DNA of 64,000 nt from the NCBI RefSeq assembly GCF_032163395.1, contig NZ_CP119968.1, positions 853,501-917,500 on the forward strand, read 5' to 3'. Within the stretch, counting starts at the first letter, position 1; each line of letters opens with the position of its first letter. This stretch comes from Gloeocapsopsis dulcis. GTDB lineage: Bacteria > Cyanobacteriota > Cyanobacteriia > Cyanobacteriales > Chroococcidiopsidaceae. Under the pieces are notes generated by a model. It was not told the origin of the DNA and ran no database searches. It saw only the letters and a list, made by a program, of their open reading frames with translations. Shown piece after piece: positions 33,965 through 44,370 of this stretch. The position numbers and the translations under genes were made by a program.

Positions 33965-36628
33965 TTAGGAAAGTTGATGCAACCAAGCACTGACGTTTAC
34001 CCCTAATTTTTGCCCTAATTTAAGTAATGGACGCAAGTAATCAAATTGAGTTTGATTAGAGACTTCATTCTGTAATTGCAGCGCATCCATACACAAAGGC
34101 ACAATCTGACTATGTAAACAACTAAAATACAATTCTTGCGCTCGTTCCAAAGACCAACCAAGTTGTAACTGATAAGCTGTGTCAATCAAGCGTTCCAAGT
34201 ATTGTACATCTACCTCCACTGTTGCAGGATTCGTGTCGTACAATAATTGCCACAGCGATCGCACAATTAACTGTTCTAAGATTTGCTTACCTTCAGGAAT
34301 ATTTAACCGGCAGCGTAAATGCTGGGCTTCAGTAGCAATTGCTTGTAGTTCTAGTAAATAGTTACTACTCTCTTGGATGCCACTTGTATCAGATAGCGAT
34401 CGCAGTGTATTCAAACAGCGATTTCCTAACGCAATTTCTGCTGCAACTTGTAACTCTTGTGGTACTGCTAGTTCATCGCGATGGAACGCCATCAAGACAC
34501 CGTAATTATCGCGGTAAACCTGTGTATACAACTGATCCAACCGCGTCAGCGTTTCCTGACTCAACAGCCGCATAATTCTGTGGCGTTCTTCTGCAAACAG
34601 ATGCTGTAAACTAAACGACTGATCCCCAAACATCTGCGTCATTGCCAAAATTGTCTGCGCCGCACTAGCTTGTTGCAAAGATTCAAACAATTTATCTTTC
34701 ATTTGGCTATAAGCACGACGCCCGTTAAAAGGCTGAATGCAGCAATGGAAATCCCAACCCCCCAAATGCAGCACCGCAAAAACTAAATGTTCACTTTCCC
34801 AAGTAATTTCTGAAATCAGGCGCAACTGTCCTACAGCTAGTGTTAACGCCCCCATTCGTTGCAATTGGTAATCTAATTGCTGGGCAGTATAGCAATAAAC
34901 GTGCTGCTGTGAGGAATACCGGATATTACAAGAAGGTATGGCAAAGCCATTATCTTGACTGCGTTCTAATTTATGATTGCTGAAAAACGAAGTAATTGCA
35001 TACTGCGCCGCGACTTGCTGAAAACTAATTTGAGCAGAAACAACTAAGTGTCGATAAACTTCACCACCGTGTTTGAAAAAATCAACATTACTTGGTGCTT
35101 GCGTCAGTCGTTTAATAAACCCTTTTTCTAACTGTACTCCAGCAACATCTCCAGCTAGTTCTAATGCACGCGCAGCGTAGCGAAGAATTTGTGTTCCCTC
35201 TGGACGCGAAATTTCTTCAAAAAACCAGCCACAACTCGTGTACATCAATAAAGTATGACGCTGCATTTCTAATAAGCGCAAAGCGTCGATTTGTTCTGAT
35301 GCACTGAGTTTACGAGTTTGATGACGACACAGAAAACGATTTATATTTGCAGGAGAGCGATCGCGGATTACTTGAATATATGCATCTCTTGCACCCCAGG
35401 GATCGCGGAAAAACTGTCTACCAGCTTCCTCATATACCTTAATTAACTGATCCCGCAACCAATCTAATGCTTGACGCAAGGGACGCCGCCATTTCTGATG
35501 CCAAACGCCACCTTCACCACCACAACCACAATTATCTTGCCAGCGATCGACACCATGTGCGCAACTCCACGCTGTCACTGGCTTAAGTTCAACTTCCCAT
35601 GTGGGAGAATTCAAACTGAGGTAATGGGCAAAGTTCGTCACCGTCCACTCACGGCGGGGAAATTCCTCAACAAACGCATACGCCAAAGTTTTCTCAGTTC
35701 CACCTTTGTGATGACCAAACGTTTCGCCATCAGTTGCAACTGAAATTAACTGCGCAGGACGGTGATCCCCACGTACCGCCGAACCAATACGGCCAGCAAG
35801 ATGCTGTGAATTAAATAGCACATCACTAAATCCCATATCACGCGAGATGGGACCATCGTAGAAAAAGATATCAATATAACGAGTATCCGGCGTAATTTCT
35901 GCGCTTCCTTTCAGATAACAACGATAAGGACGAGTCGGATCAATTTGACTGCCACCAACTTCATGCCATTGTGTTGCTGGTTGTTCATCCGTGGGGATCG
36001 CCCGACAACGCTGTGCTTGTGAAGGTGCAAGAATGATAAACTTGATGCCTTCTGCTACCAATGCTTCTAAGGTTGCATAGTCTACCGCCGTTTCCGCTAA
36101 CCACATTCCTTCGGGATCGCGTCCAAACCGCGAACGAAAGTCTGCTTTACCCCAACGAATTTGCGTATATTTATCCCGCGTATTCGCCAGCGGCATAATG
36201 ATGTGGTTATACACTTGGGCGATCGCATTACCGTGACCATTGAGGCGATCGCAACTTTTACGGTCAGCTTCTAGAATTCGCTGATAAACCTCGACATCAT
36301 AACGTTCCAACCAAGACATCAACGTTGAACCAACGTTAAAGCTCATATACTCGTAATTATTAACGATCCTCACGATCTCGCCTCGTTCATTCAGCACCCT
36401 AGCAAAAGCGTTGGGGCGATAACATTCGTGGTGAATACGTTCATTCCAATCATGGAATGGTGCCGCACTTGGTTGACGTTCAATTGCGTCGAGATAGGGA
36501 TTTTCCCGTGGTGGCTGATAGAAATGACCGTGGATGGTAACGTAAACGCCTGTGGCTGTTTGAAGAGGACTTGGCGTAGCAGCCGCTTTAACGCTTTGAT
36601 CCCCAGCTATTTGAGAAGAAGCAACCAT
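33965..36628 (-). CDS. glycoside hydrolase family 57 protein (DUF3536 type)
   Basis: A large 887-residue protein. The N-terminal GH57 catalytic part begins TIHGHFYQPPRENPYL. The likely catalytic nucleophile is in GMWLAETAVD and the acid in VATDGETFGHHKGG. The C-terminal half corresponds to DUF3536 and is mainly helical. GH57 enzymes act on alpha-glucans (amylase, branching or transferase activities), so a role in glycogen metabolism is likely, though substrate cannot be read from sequence. The ATG at 36628 sits upstream of a short nonconserved leader. A strong terminator follows. Confidence 0.92.
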   Translation of the reverse strand: MVASSQIAGDQSVKAAATPSPLQTATGVYVTIHGHFYQPPRENPYLDAIERQPSAAPFHDWNERIHHECYRPNAFARVLNERGEIVRIVNNYEYMSFNVGSTLMSWLERYDVEVYQRILEADRKSCDRLNGHGNAIAQVYNHIIMPLANTRDKYTQIRWGKADFRSRFGRDPEGMWLAETAVDYATLEALVAEGIKFIILAPSQAQRCRAIPTDEQPATQWHEVGGSQIDPTRPYRCYLKGSAEITPDTRYIDIFFYDGPISRDMGFSDVLFNSQHLAGRIGSAVRGDHRPAQLISVATDGETFGHHKGGTEKTLAYAFVEEFPRREWTVTNFAHYLSLNSPTWEVELKPVTAWSCAHGVDRWQDNCGCGGEGGVWHQKWRRPLRQALDWLRDQLIKVYEEAGRQFFRDPWGARDAYIQVIRDRSPANINRFLCRHQTRKLSASEQIDALRLLEMQRHTLLMYTSCGWFFEEISRPEGTQILRYAARALELAGDVAGVQLEKGFIKRLTQAPSNVDFFKHGGEVYRHLVVSAQISFQQVAAQYAITSFFSNHKLERSQDNGFAIPSCNIRYSSQQHVYCYTAQQLDYQLQRMGALTLAVGQLRLISEITWESEHLVFAVLHLGGWDFHCCIQPFNGRRAYSQMKDKLFESLQQASAAQTILAMTQMFGDQSFSLQHLFAEERHRIMRLLSQETLTRLDQLYTQVYRDNYGVLMAFHRDELAVPQELQVAAEIALGNRCLNTLRSLSDTSGIQESSNYLLELQAIATEAQHLRCRLNIPEGKQILEQLIVRSLWQLLYDTNPATVEVDVQYLERLIDTAYQLQLGWSLERAQELYFSCLHSQIVPLCMDALQLQNEVSNQTQFDYLRPLLKLGQKLGVNVSAWLHQLS

Positions 36629-37102
36629 GTAATACTATCCAAATTCAATATGAAGGGAAACCTGATGCCATACTCGATGCCATCACAGCAGAAATCGATA
36701 TTCGAGTCGGCATTCAGGCTAAAAAGAAAATCTAGAACCTGGGCAATTGTTGCGGTGGTTCAGTGTGTCCTTAGCAATCATTGTATTTTATTAACTTAGA
36801 CAAGAGCATTGCCTCACTCCAGAGGTCTAAATCCGCAACAAACCTCTACAATCAACATTAAACTCTAGAAATCGACTGAATTTAAGACTGACTTAATGTT
36901 TTAACAATTAGACTTTGACTTGCTAAACAAACCTTCACGTTTGGTTACAAGCATCCTAAAAACTTAACAGGTATAGCAGAGGTCACGGTTCAGAGTTGTC
37001 TTCGGATTTGCTTGTTCAGCGACCTCTTGAAACGAGTATCCTAGAGTCGAGTTACAGCGATCGCTCGTTGTCTGCAACAATTACCCTTGCTTAAAGTTGG
37101 AA
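36629..37102. other. intergenic between GH57 and the antiporter
   Basis: A 474-bp divergent promoter region for GH57 (leftward) and the Ca2+/H+ antiporter (rightward). An AGAGGT/ACCTCT hairpin with a 15-nt loop lies at about 36821-36847. No gene is supported; the + strand frame over the GH57 start is a shadow. Confidence 0.45.
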
Positions 37103-38191
37103 ATGTCAGTTAAAAATATTCTATTTTCGGTCTTTCTGCTATTTGTCCCCATCTCCTTTGCAGCCCACTTTTTAGAATGGGGTGAATTAGCAGTTTTTAT
37201 CACCGCTGGACTTGCAATTTTGCCATTAGCTGCCTGGATGGGTACTGCTACTGAAGAAATTGCTGTCGTGGTAGGACCAATTCTAGGAGGATTACTCAAC
37301 GCTACATTTGGTAATGCAACTGAACTGATCATTGCGTTGATTGCTTTGAGGTCGGGTCTTGTTGATGTTGTTAAAGCAAGTATTACAGGCTCAATTATTG
37401 GAAATTTACTGCTAGTCATGGGGCTATCGATGCTACTCGGAGGTTTGCGCCATAAAGAACAAGAATTTCAACCTGTTGTCGCGCGAGTCAATGCAGCCTC
37501 AATGAATTTAGCTGTGATTGCCATTTTAGTACCAACGACAGTTGACATTACTTCCAGCGGAATTAGCGAAACTACGATCCAAAACCTTTCGATTGCAGTT
37601 GCTGTGGTATTAATGTTGGTATACGCACTCACGCTAATTTTTTCCATGAGAACGCATTCTTATCTCTACGATGTGGGTGTCGCAGAAACCGAATCAGAAG
37701 CACATATCGAGAAGCCCAATTTGTGGTTGTGGGTGGGAGTTCTATTGGCAGCGACCGTGTTAGTTGCGATCGAATCAGAATTCTTAGTGGATTCCCTCGA
37801 AGTTGCTACATCACAACTAGGACTAACTGCACTCTTTACAGGGGTCATTCTCGTTCCCATCATTGGTAATGCTGCAGAACACGCTACTGCAGTCACCGTA
37901 GCAATGAAAAACAAAATGGATCTTTCGCTTTCTGTCGCTGTGGGATCAAGTTTACAAATTGCGCTATTTGTCGCCCCAGTTTTAGTTTTAGTTGGTTGGA
38001 TATTCGGTCAACCAATGGATTTAGACTTCAACCCATTTGAACTTGTCGCCGTTGCTGTATCAGTACTTATTGCCAATTCCATCAGTTCTGACGGTCGTTC
38101 TAACTGGTTAGAAGGCATACTACTCCTTGCCACCTACATAGTACTCGCACTAGCTTTTTACTTTCATCCCATCATTGACGGTATTGGCTAA
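37103..38191 (+). CDS. cax: calcium/proton exchanger (Cax)
   Basis: A 362-residue CaCA-superfamily antiporter with about 11 membrane segments. The two alpha-repeat signatures are visible: GNATELIIALIAL (around 73) and GNAAEHATAVTVA (around 255), with the ion-binding acidic residues. It exports Ca2+ or similar cations against H+ influx. ATG 37103 is preferred over TTG 37097. It converges with sucrose synthase; an inverted repeat lies between them. Confidence 0.93.
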   Translation: MSVKNILFSVFLLFVPISFAAHFLEWGELAVFITAGLAILPLAAWMGTATEEIAVVVGPILGGLLNATFGNATELIIALIALRSGLVDVVKASITGSIIGNLLLVMGLSMLLGGLRHKEQEFQPVVARVNAASMNLAVIAILVPTTVDITSSGISETTIQNLSIAVAVVLMLVYALTLIFSMRTHSYLYDVGVAETESEAHIEKPNLWLWVGVLLAATVLVAIESEFLVDSLEVATSQLGLTALFTGVILVPIIGNAAEHATAVTVAMKNKMDLSLSVAVGSSLQIALFVAPVLVLVGWIFGQPMDLDFNPFELVAVAVSVLIANSISSDGRSNWLEGILLLATYIVLALAFYFHPIIDGIG

Positions 38192-38202
38192 AAATGCTTA
38201 TT

Positions 38203-38249
38203 GGGGCGAGGTCAAAAGGTAAAATGCTACTTCTCATAACACTCGCCCC
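38203..38249. repeat. inverted repeat GGGGCGAG/CTCGCCCC
   Basis: Perfect 8-bp arms with a 31-nt loop lie between two converging genes. It could be a bidirectional terminator, but there is no clear T-run. Confidence 0.4.
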
Positions 38250-38259
38250 TCACTCCTCT

Positions 38260-40680
38260 CTAACGATGCATATGCTGATCTAACAGATGTTGTGCTCTAG
38301 GCTTGTAAATCAGATAAAATAGCGCTTCAAGGTAACGCAATAAATCTTCGCGGTTTTCCTTGGAAGTAAAATTCCAGAAACCATAGATTCTTGCTAGAGA
38401 TAGCAGCCTTGTTGTGTGAATTTTCCAGGTGTAGGTGCTGTAAACTCGATCTATTGCTCGGGTAGAAATTTCATACCAGTAGTTAGGGTTTTGTTCGCAC
38501 TTGGTAACAAAATCAAGAATTTTCTCGGCAGTTTCCTCTAAATGTGTGGGGTTGATGTAAAAGCCATTCACTTTGTCGTGAATAATTTCCAAAGGACCGC
38601 CAAACTGCGTTGCAAACGTTGGTAATCCTGAAATCATTGCTTCTAAAATTGTCAGACCAAATGCTTCAAACAATGCTGGTTGGACAAAAACTCCTTGATG
38701 ATCAGCAATAACGCGATAAATTTCACCAGATTCAGTTTTAGAAAGCCGTACTCCTAGCCAGCGAAACTTACCATGTAGATTGTATTGGTCAATGATCCCG
38801 TAAAGCTTTTCAATTTCGTCACGTTCTTCGTTGTCGCCCGACTCTTCTACCCGCAACTTACCCGCAACTAAGATTAAATTGCAATGTTCTTGCAATTCTG
38901 GACTCTTACCAAAGCATTCGGCTAAGCCAGTCAGGTTTTTAATGCGGTCAAGACGCGCCATTGAGAAAATGGGACGCTTTGTAGGATCGTCAAGTTTCCC
39001 AAAGATTTGACTGGGATCTTCTTGTGTAAACAGCAATTCTTCCATGCGGTTGCGATCGCTTTCGGTGCGATCCTCCCAGCGCGAGTATGGGAAATAGTAT
39101 GTTTCGTTAACTCCAGGAGGTACTACGTTAAATTTGGGACTAAATAACTCAATTCCACTGACAACGTGATACAACTCTGGCATGGTAAAGCACTTGTATG
39201 ACTCGTACTGCCCCACACTATCTGGTGTCCCGACGATTTCTTGATAGGTACTGCTAATGATAAAATTAGCCGCATTCATCGCAATTAAATCAGCAGTGAA
39301 TTGCAAGGAGAAGTGGTACTTCTCTTCTAAGTCTTGCCAGTACAAGTTACTAAACAGGTACTTCGACTTTTCCAAAGCGTGAGCAATATTACACTGCGTT
39401 ACCTTCATCCGGCGAGCAAGTAAAAATGCCACCAGATTGCCATCGGTGTAGTTGCCAATAATTAAATCTGGATTACCGCGTAACTCCGAACGTAGTTCTT
39501 TTTCAGAATCAAGCGCAAAAGTTTCTAAATAAGGCCAAAACTCAAAGCGCGAAATCCAGTTTTGCGTCATTTTAGGATTAAATTCGCGTAACGGTACGCG
39601 CAAAATCCAAGCATTCTCTGTGCCGTGAACTTTTTCTAGACGCTGGTTACACAGAGTCCCATCGCTGTTTGGAATCAACCGACTGAGGATAATCACTTTT
39701 GGCTGGACGTTGAGGACATCTAATCCAGCAAGTGTCGTATCTTCTTGTAACTGTTTTTCTAAACTTCTTGCTTGGTCAAGGACATAAACAACTTGACCGC
39801 CAGTGTCAGGTCTTCCTAAAACTCCCTCTTGACCAAACCAACCGTGGGCGGACACCAACACGATCTTAAACACCATCGGAATACGAGAAATGAAGGCTTC
39901 CAGTGTTTGGTGATCTGGAGAGTCAATCAATTCATCGAGGATTTCTAAAGTTTCGGCAACTCGACCCGCAGTATTTCCCCAACCAGGTTCAAAGCCCATT
40001 GGTTGCAGTGCGTAGCGAAATTTCTCATAGGGTTCTTCTCTGTCTAGTTTACCGACATAGGTTAACGCTTTTTTGATTTGATCTGAAAGTTGTTGCTGCG
40101 ACTGAATTTGTCCGTTAATCAGCAGTTGGCTGCCTTCATATTGATGCAAGCGCAGGAAGTCAAATAAACTCTCTAGCCATTGCCGTGGATCTTGGAAGAG
40201 TTTACTCGATAAATAACGGTTAATATATTGTACCCCTTTACCAATATTTTTTGGGTCACGAATTGCAGGGGAGTAATCGTAAAATGGTTGAAAATCGAGT
40301 TCTAAAATATCACCTTCATTAGGATGGTAACGATTCACAAAGCGATCGCGCACATCCAAGAGTTCCTGGACTGTTAGTTCCTCAGCATTGAGATCGTCAG
40401 TTAACCGATAAACTTCCTGACTCGCGATTTTTGGACGAATAATTAAGCACAGGTTGCCATCTTCTTGTAAAATTTCTTGAGTATAATAGATCAGCTTACT
40501 CAAGTTAGAAGATTGGATAAAATCTCCTGATTTTTGATGCTTCACACAATAATCTGCGTAGGTACTCAGAATATCGTTACGTAATAAATAACGCTTTTCC
40601 TGATGACGAATTTCACTAATAAACGAGCGTAGATCGCTTTTCTCTTCACAATTAATGACAGCCTGGATTAACTCCGACAT
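38260..40680 (-). CDS. susA: sucrose synthase
   Basis: A GT-B glycosyltransferase of 806 residues that interconverts sucrose + NDP with NDP-glucose + fructose. The N-terminal regulatory region (1-270) precedes the GT domains: GRPDTGGQVVYVLDQ (N-lobe) and EAFGLTILEAMISGLP with the E-X7-E motif (C-lobe). A distinctive C-terminal segment AIDRVYSTYTWKIHT follows. In cyanobacteria this enzyme links sucrose, an osmolyte and carbon carrier, to glycogen and polysaccharide synthesis. The ATG at 40680 has GGGAG at 5-nt spacing, better than the upstream GTG. It stands alone. Confidence 0.96.
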   Translation of the reverse strand: MSELIQAVINCEEKSDLRSFISEIRHQEKRYLLRNDILSTYADYCVKHQKSGDFIQSSNLSKLIYYTQEILQEDGNLCLIIRPKIASQEVYRLTDDLNAEELTVQELLDVRDRFVNRYHPNEGDILELDFQPFYDYSPAIRDPKNIGKGVQYINRYLSSKLFQDPRQWLESLFDFLRLHQYEGSQLLINGQIQSQQQLSDQIKKALTYVGKLDREEPYEKFRYALQPMGFEPGWGNTAGRVAETLEILDELIDSPDHQTLEAFISRIPMVFKIVLVSAHGWFGQEGVLGRPDTGGQVVYVLDQARSLEKQLQEDTTLAGLDVLNVQPKVIILSRLIPNSDGTLCNQRLEKVHGTENAWILRVPLREFNPKMTQNWISRFEFWPYLETFALDSEKELRSELRGNPDLIIGNYTDGNLVAFLLARRMKVTQCNIAHALEKSKYLFSNLYWQDLEEKYHFSLQFTADLIAMNAANFIISSTYQEIVGTPDSVGQYESYKCFTMPELYHVVSGIELFSPKFNVVPPGVNETYYFPYSRWEDRTESDRNRMEELLFTQEDPSQIFGKLDDPTKRPIFSMARLDRIKNLTGLAECFGKSPELQEHCNLILVAGKLRVEESGDNEERDEIEKLYGIIDQYNLHGKFRWLGVRLSKTESGEIYRVIADHQGVFVQPALFEAFGLTILEAMISGLPTFATQFGGPLEIIHDKVNGFYINPTHLEETAEKILDFVTKCEQNPNYWYEISTRAIDRVYSTYTWKIHTTRLLSLARIYGFWNFTSKENREDLLRYLEALFYLIYKPRAQHLLDQHMHR

Positions 40681-40987
40681 GAGCACTCCCTACATTGAAA
40701 CATTACCTTTATAACAACTAAATGGAAAAATTTTCAGTTTGTTTCTCATCCAAACTTGAAAAATAATGCGATCGCCTGCTGCTCTACAACACCACAATAA
40801 AAGTGACTTTTTAGTAGTACAGATGTTTCTCTAAATTTTGATGGTAACTCACCTTGACTCATATTACTTAGTAAAATAAGTTACTTCATTGATGACAACT
40901 TTTCAGTACTAATTCAAGAACTAAGCGAAACATTCTATGTTATTTTGCCTACGTTCCACTGTAATGTGACTGCTACTGAAAGGCTTG
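40681..40987. other. intergenic, no supported gene
   Basis: About 307 bp, AT-rich, containing the sucrose synthase promoter. No repeat or RNA gene recognised. Confidence 0.4.
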
Positions 40988-42511
40988 TTATAAAGAGTAC
41001 AATTCACCAAATTTACGGCGTATATAAAGCATAAACGGTTCAATACTTAACACTTTTCCTGTTGCACGTTCTACAATCTCCGCTGCAGTATACTTACGCC
41101 CATGTTGATAAATATTTGCTTTCAACCAATTATGCAATGTATCAAAATTACCTTGTTCGATTTCCAGAGAAATTTGAGGATGAGTTTGTAATGCGGCTTG
41201 GAAAAATTGTGCACTCATCAAGTTACCCAGCGTGTAGCCTTGAAACATTCCGCCAATCATGCCACCGTACCAATGGACATCCTGTAAAACACCATTACTA
41301 TCATTAGGAGGCACAATACCGAAGTCGCTACGATAGCGCTCATTCCAAGCTTCAGGTAAATCGCGTACGGCTAAAGTTCCTTCAAGAAGTTGTAACTCCA
41401 AGTCAAAGCGAATCATCACATGAAGATTATATGTGACTTCATCTGCATCAGTACGAATGAGCGATCGCTCAACTTTATTAATCGCCCGATAAAACGTCTC
41501 TAAAGGAACATCACGCATCTGACTAGGAAACTGCGCTTGTAGTTGGGGATAGAAAAACTGCCAAAAATGACGGCTACGCCCCACCATGTTTTCCCATAAC
41601 CGCGATTGACTTTCGTGAACCCCCGAAGAGGTTCCTCCTGCTAGAGGAGTGGCTTCAAAATCACGATTCACTCCTTGCTCATACAACGCATGACCTGTTT
41701 CATGAATTGTACTAAATAGCCCTTCATTTAAGTCATTTTCCCGAATCCGCGTTGTAATCCGTACATCCCCAGTCGAGAACTTCGTCATGAATGGATGCAA
41801 CGTTTTATCTTGTCGCCCACGTTGAAAGTCGTAACCAAGTTTTTCAATCACTTTCAAGCTAAATGCGATTTGTTCAGCTTCAGGAAAATGCTGATGCAAA
41901 CACGAAGCATCTGTCACAGGTTGTGCGGAAATAGCTTCCACAATTGGGACAAGTTGCTGGCGTAGTTCGGCAAAAAGTTCCCTAACACTCGTTGCCTTCA
42001 TGCCGTAATCTGCCTCCTCAATCAGAGGATCGGCAATATGTTCGTAGCCAGGAAAGAAATTAGCAAGTTCCCGACTGAGTTCTAACGTTTTTTCTAGATA
42101 GGGATAAATAGTAGCAAAATCATTCGCACTTCGCGCTTTTGCCCACACTTCATACGTTTCAGTAGAATGCTGAGAAAATCTTGCGGTAAAGTCAGCCGGA
42201 ATTTTGACGGCGCGTTCGTAATCGCGGCGAGTTACGCGAATTAAGCTTGCTTCATCTGAATCATTTGGTAAACTTGATTCGTACGAGCTTAAATCTGCCA
42301 AAAGTTGCCCAATTGTAGGGTCAGTAAATTTTGTATGCGCAATGTGTCTTAGTGTTGCGAGTTGACGTCCCCGCGCAGCTGCACCTCCAGGTGGCATATA
42401 TGTCGCTTGATCCCAGTAAAGCAGCGATGCGGCTGACTCAATGTCATTAATTTCAGTCAGACGTGTTTTTAGTTCTTGTAGTTTGGGATGAGTCTTTTCT
42501 AGTGTCTGCAT
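40988..42511 (-). CDS. M32 family carboxypeptidase (Taq type)
   Basis: A 507-residue helical metallocarboxypeptidase. The zinc motif HETGHALYEQG (HEXXH at about residue 257) and the downstream HESQSRLWENMVGR contain the ligands. The enzyme removes C-terminal residues from peptides. Length and the LYWDQATYMPPGG start are typical of the family. It lies 68 bp downstream of riboflavin synthase on the same strand, but a shared operon is not obvious. Confidence 0.94.
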   Translation of the reverse strand: MQTLEKTHPKLQELKTRLTEINDIESAASLLYWDQATYMPPGGAAARGRQLATLRHIAHTKFTDPTIGQLLADLSSYESSLPNDSDEASLIRVTRRDYERAVKIPADFTARFSQHSTETYEVWAKARSANDFATIYPYLEKTLELSRELANFFPGYEHIADPLIEEADYGMKATSVRELFAELRQQLVPIVEAISAQPVTDASCLHQHFPEAEQIAFSLKVIEKLGYDFQRGRQDKTLHPFMTKFSTGDVRITTRIRENDLNEGLFSTIHETGHALYEQGVNRDFEATPLAGGTSSGVHESQSRLWENMVGRSRHFWQFFYPQLQAQFPSQMRDVPLETFYRAINKVERSLIRTDADEVTYNLHVMIRFDLELQLLEGTLAVRDLPEAWNERYRSDFGIVPPNDSNGVLQDVHWYGGMIGGMFQGYTLGNLMSAQFFQAALQTHPQISLEIEQGNFDTLHNWLKANIYQHGRKYTAAEIVERATGKVLSIEPFMLYIRRKFGELYSL

Positions 42512-42579
42512 AAGTTAAATCAAGATGTTCATTTTCTCTAGTGTGCCGCAGACAGAAAATATGCGATCGCTACTTTGTT

Positions 42580-43248
42580 CTACAAATATCCGTGTTCTGC
42601 TAAAAACGTGGGTGATACGGTATCAAGAGGAGAAGTTGCTTCACCACGATCAGTACCAAATTGAATTAACTTCTCGACGTATTTGCCTAAAATATCGCCT
42701 TCTAAATTTACCCAATTCCCAATGCCGAGATATTGTAAGTTGGTTTCGGCATAAGACAGTGGGATCACCGCTACCTTAAATAAATTGATTGCTGGATTCC
42801 AGTCCGCAATTGTTAAACTAACGCCATTGACGGCGATACTACCTTTAGGGACAATGTAACGCGCGATCTCATCCGGTGCAGTAAACGCCATTTCCCACGA
42901 AGTCGCAGTTTGCTCAACGGTTTGCAAACACCCAACACCATCAACATGTCCCATGACAAAATGACCGCCTAGTTTGCTACCAACACGTAATGCTGTTTCG
43001 ACATTGACAAGGCGATCAAATTGTTGACCAAGAGTTGTACGTCGCAGCGTTTCTGGGGATGCAGTGGCTACAAAACCTTGGGGTAATACCTCTGTAACCG
43101 TCAAACACACACCATCTACAGCCACGCTATCACCCGTGGCAAGATCCTGTAGAATAGCGTCACTACTGTTATGGGAGCAAGTAATTGAAAAGCGATCACC
43201 TCCCAACGGTCGTATCGTTCCTAATGATTGAATTAACCCTGTAAACAT
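42580..43248 (-). CDS. ribE: riboflavin synthase alpha chain
   Basis: A 222-residue enzyme converting two 6,7-dimethyl-8-ribityllumazine molecules to riboflavin. It has two homologous lumazine-binding repeats (about 1-97 and 98-200), each with the VDGVCLTV / VNGVSLTI pattern. The start MFTGLIQSLG is the family's canonical N-terminus, at ATG 43248; the 16 extra upstream codons are not used. No other rib genes are nearby. Confidence 0.96.
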   Translation of the reverse strand: MFTGLIQSLGTIRPLGGDRFSITCSHNSSDAILQDLATGDSVAVDGVCLTVTEVLPQGFVATASPETLRRTTLGQQFDRLVNVETALRVGSKLGGHFVMGHVDGVGCLQTVEQTATSWEMAFTAPDEIARYIVPKGSIAVNGVSLTIADWNPAINLFKVAVIPLSYAETNLQYLGIGNWVNLEGDILGKYVEKLIQFGTDRGEATSPLDTVSPTFLAEHGYL

Positions 43249-43691
43249 GGCAGTTGTGAAGAAAAGACGTGAGTTTTGGAAACCAGGATGAAACAAGTAT
43301 AAATTCTGACAAGGGATTAAACGAGTGGGTGAAAATGAACGTAACTTAAAGACCAGGAATTATTAGCAATTAACGATTAGCAGTCAACAATTGGCTTGTA
43401 TTCACTCGCTCGCTGTTCCATTACCCGACCTCAAAAGGTGTATTTTTTTACCCTTATCTAACCTTATATATTGTCAAAGTCAGTTTAATCTATCTATATC
43501 AGTATCAGGGCATACTTGGGATAAGTACATCGTTATTTGTCTATACTGGTGCAACTTAGCAGAGTATTGCTACCTAATTTTATTGTAAATAGGGCAATTA
43601 GTGCTGTGGCAGCCAAAAATAGAAGTATATAGCTAGACATTTATGTGTTTCCTTCTGACTGCTATGACCAAGGATTCTAGAGGCTACGCCA
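43249..43691. other. intergenic with TTAGC-type repeats
   Basis: A 443-bp gap upstream of ribE and the BFN gene. It carries a TTAGCAATTAACGATTAGC stretch related to repeats elsewhere. No gene is supported. Confidence 0.45.
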
Positions 43692-44192
43692 ATGATTGAA
43701 ATGAGAGTCGCTGGCATTGCAATAGATGCCGTAAACCGCAGCCCCATCGTACTTCTGAAAGATGGTCAAGAGCGCCGTGCTTTACCAATTTATATCAACC
43801 AAGATCAGGCAAAGGCAATTATTGGTGCGCTAGAAAATCAAAAGCCTCCACGTCCTCTAACGCATGATTTAATCACGAATATCTTAGAAGCGTGGGGCAT
43901 GACTGTAGAGCGAATTGTGATTAATGCGATCCAAGACGGTACCTTTTACGCGCTACTGACGGTTAGCCAAGGTGAAGTCAAAAAAGAGATCGACGCCCGT
44001 CCAAGTGATGCGATCGCGATCGCGCTTCGTACTAATAGCCCAATTTGGGTGATGGAAGAAGTCGTAGCTGATGCCTCGATTCCAGTTGATCGCGACGCGG
44101 ATGAAGCTGAACAGCAAGCATTTCGCGAATTTCTTGCCAATCTCCGCCCTGAAGATCTCATCAAGGGGGGAGGCTTTATGGGCGAAAGCTAA
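43692..44192 (+). CDS. bifunctional nuclease family protein (DUF151)
   Basis: A 166-residue DUF151 protein. The domain covers most of it, with AGIAIDAVNRSPIVLL, EIDARPSDAIAIALR and IWVMEEV. The family was named for combined DNase and RNase activity in plants; in cyanobacteria the role is unproven. The start MIEMRVAGI at 43692 is normal. Heptamer repeats follow it. Confidence 0.92.
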   Translation: MIEMRVAGIAIDAVNRSPIVLLKDGQERRALPIYINQDQAKAIIGALENQKPPRPLTHDLITNILEAWGMTVERIVINAIQDGTFYALLTVSQGEVKKEIDARPSDAIAIALRTNSPIWVMEEVVADASIPVDRDADEAEQQAFREFLANLRPEDLIKGGGFMGES

Positions 44193-44219
44193 ACTATAAC
44201 TGGGGGAGACTAGGAGTTA

Positions 44220-44338
44220 TGAGTGTTGAGTGTTGAGTTAAGAAAATTCTTTTAATTCAAAACTCAAAATTCAAAACTCAAAACTTAAAATAATTGCCTC
44301 CGACACGCTGCGCGAACAATTCAAAACTCAAAACTAAT
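44220..44338. repeat. cluster of heptamer repeats
   Basis: TGAGTGT/TGAGTT units and TCAAAAC units fill this gap, with a CACGCTGCGCGAAC motif in the middle that recurs in other cyanobacterial intergenic regions. These are STRR-type arrays, diverged compared with the clpR-clpP array. Confidence 0.8.
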
Positions 44339-44370
44339 CACTCACCCCTCGCCCCTAATCCCTAGTTAAG

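Noticed and set aside
43391-43588. 65-codon frame in the gap before the BFN gene
   Set aside because: Lies over repeat-rich intergenic sequence with no start signals.
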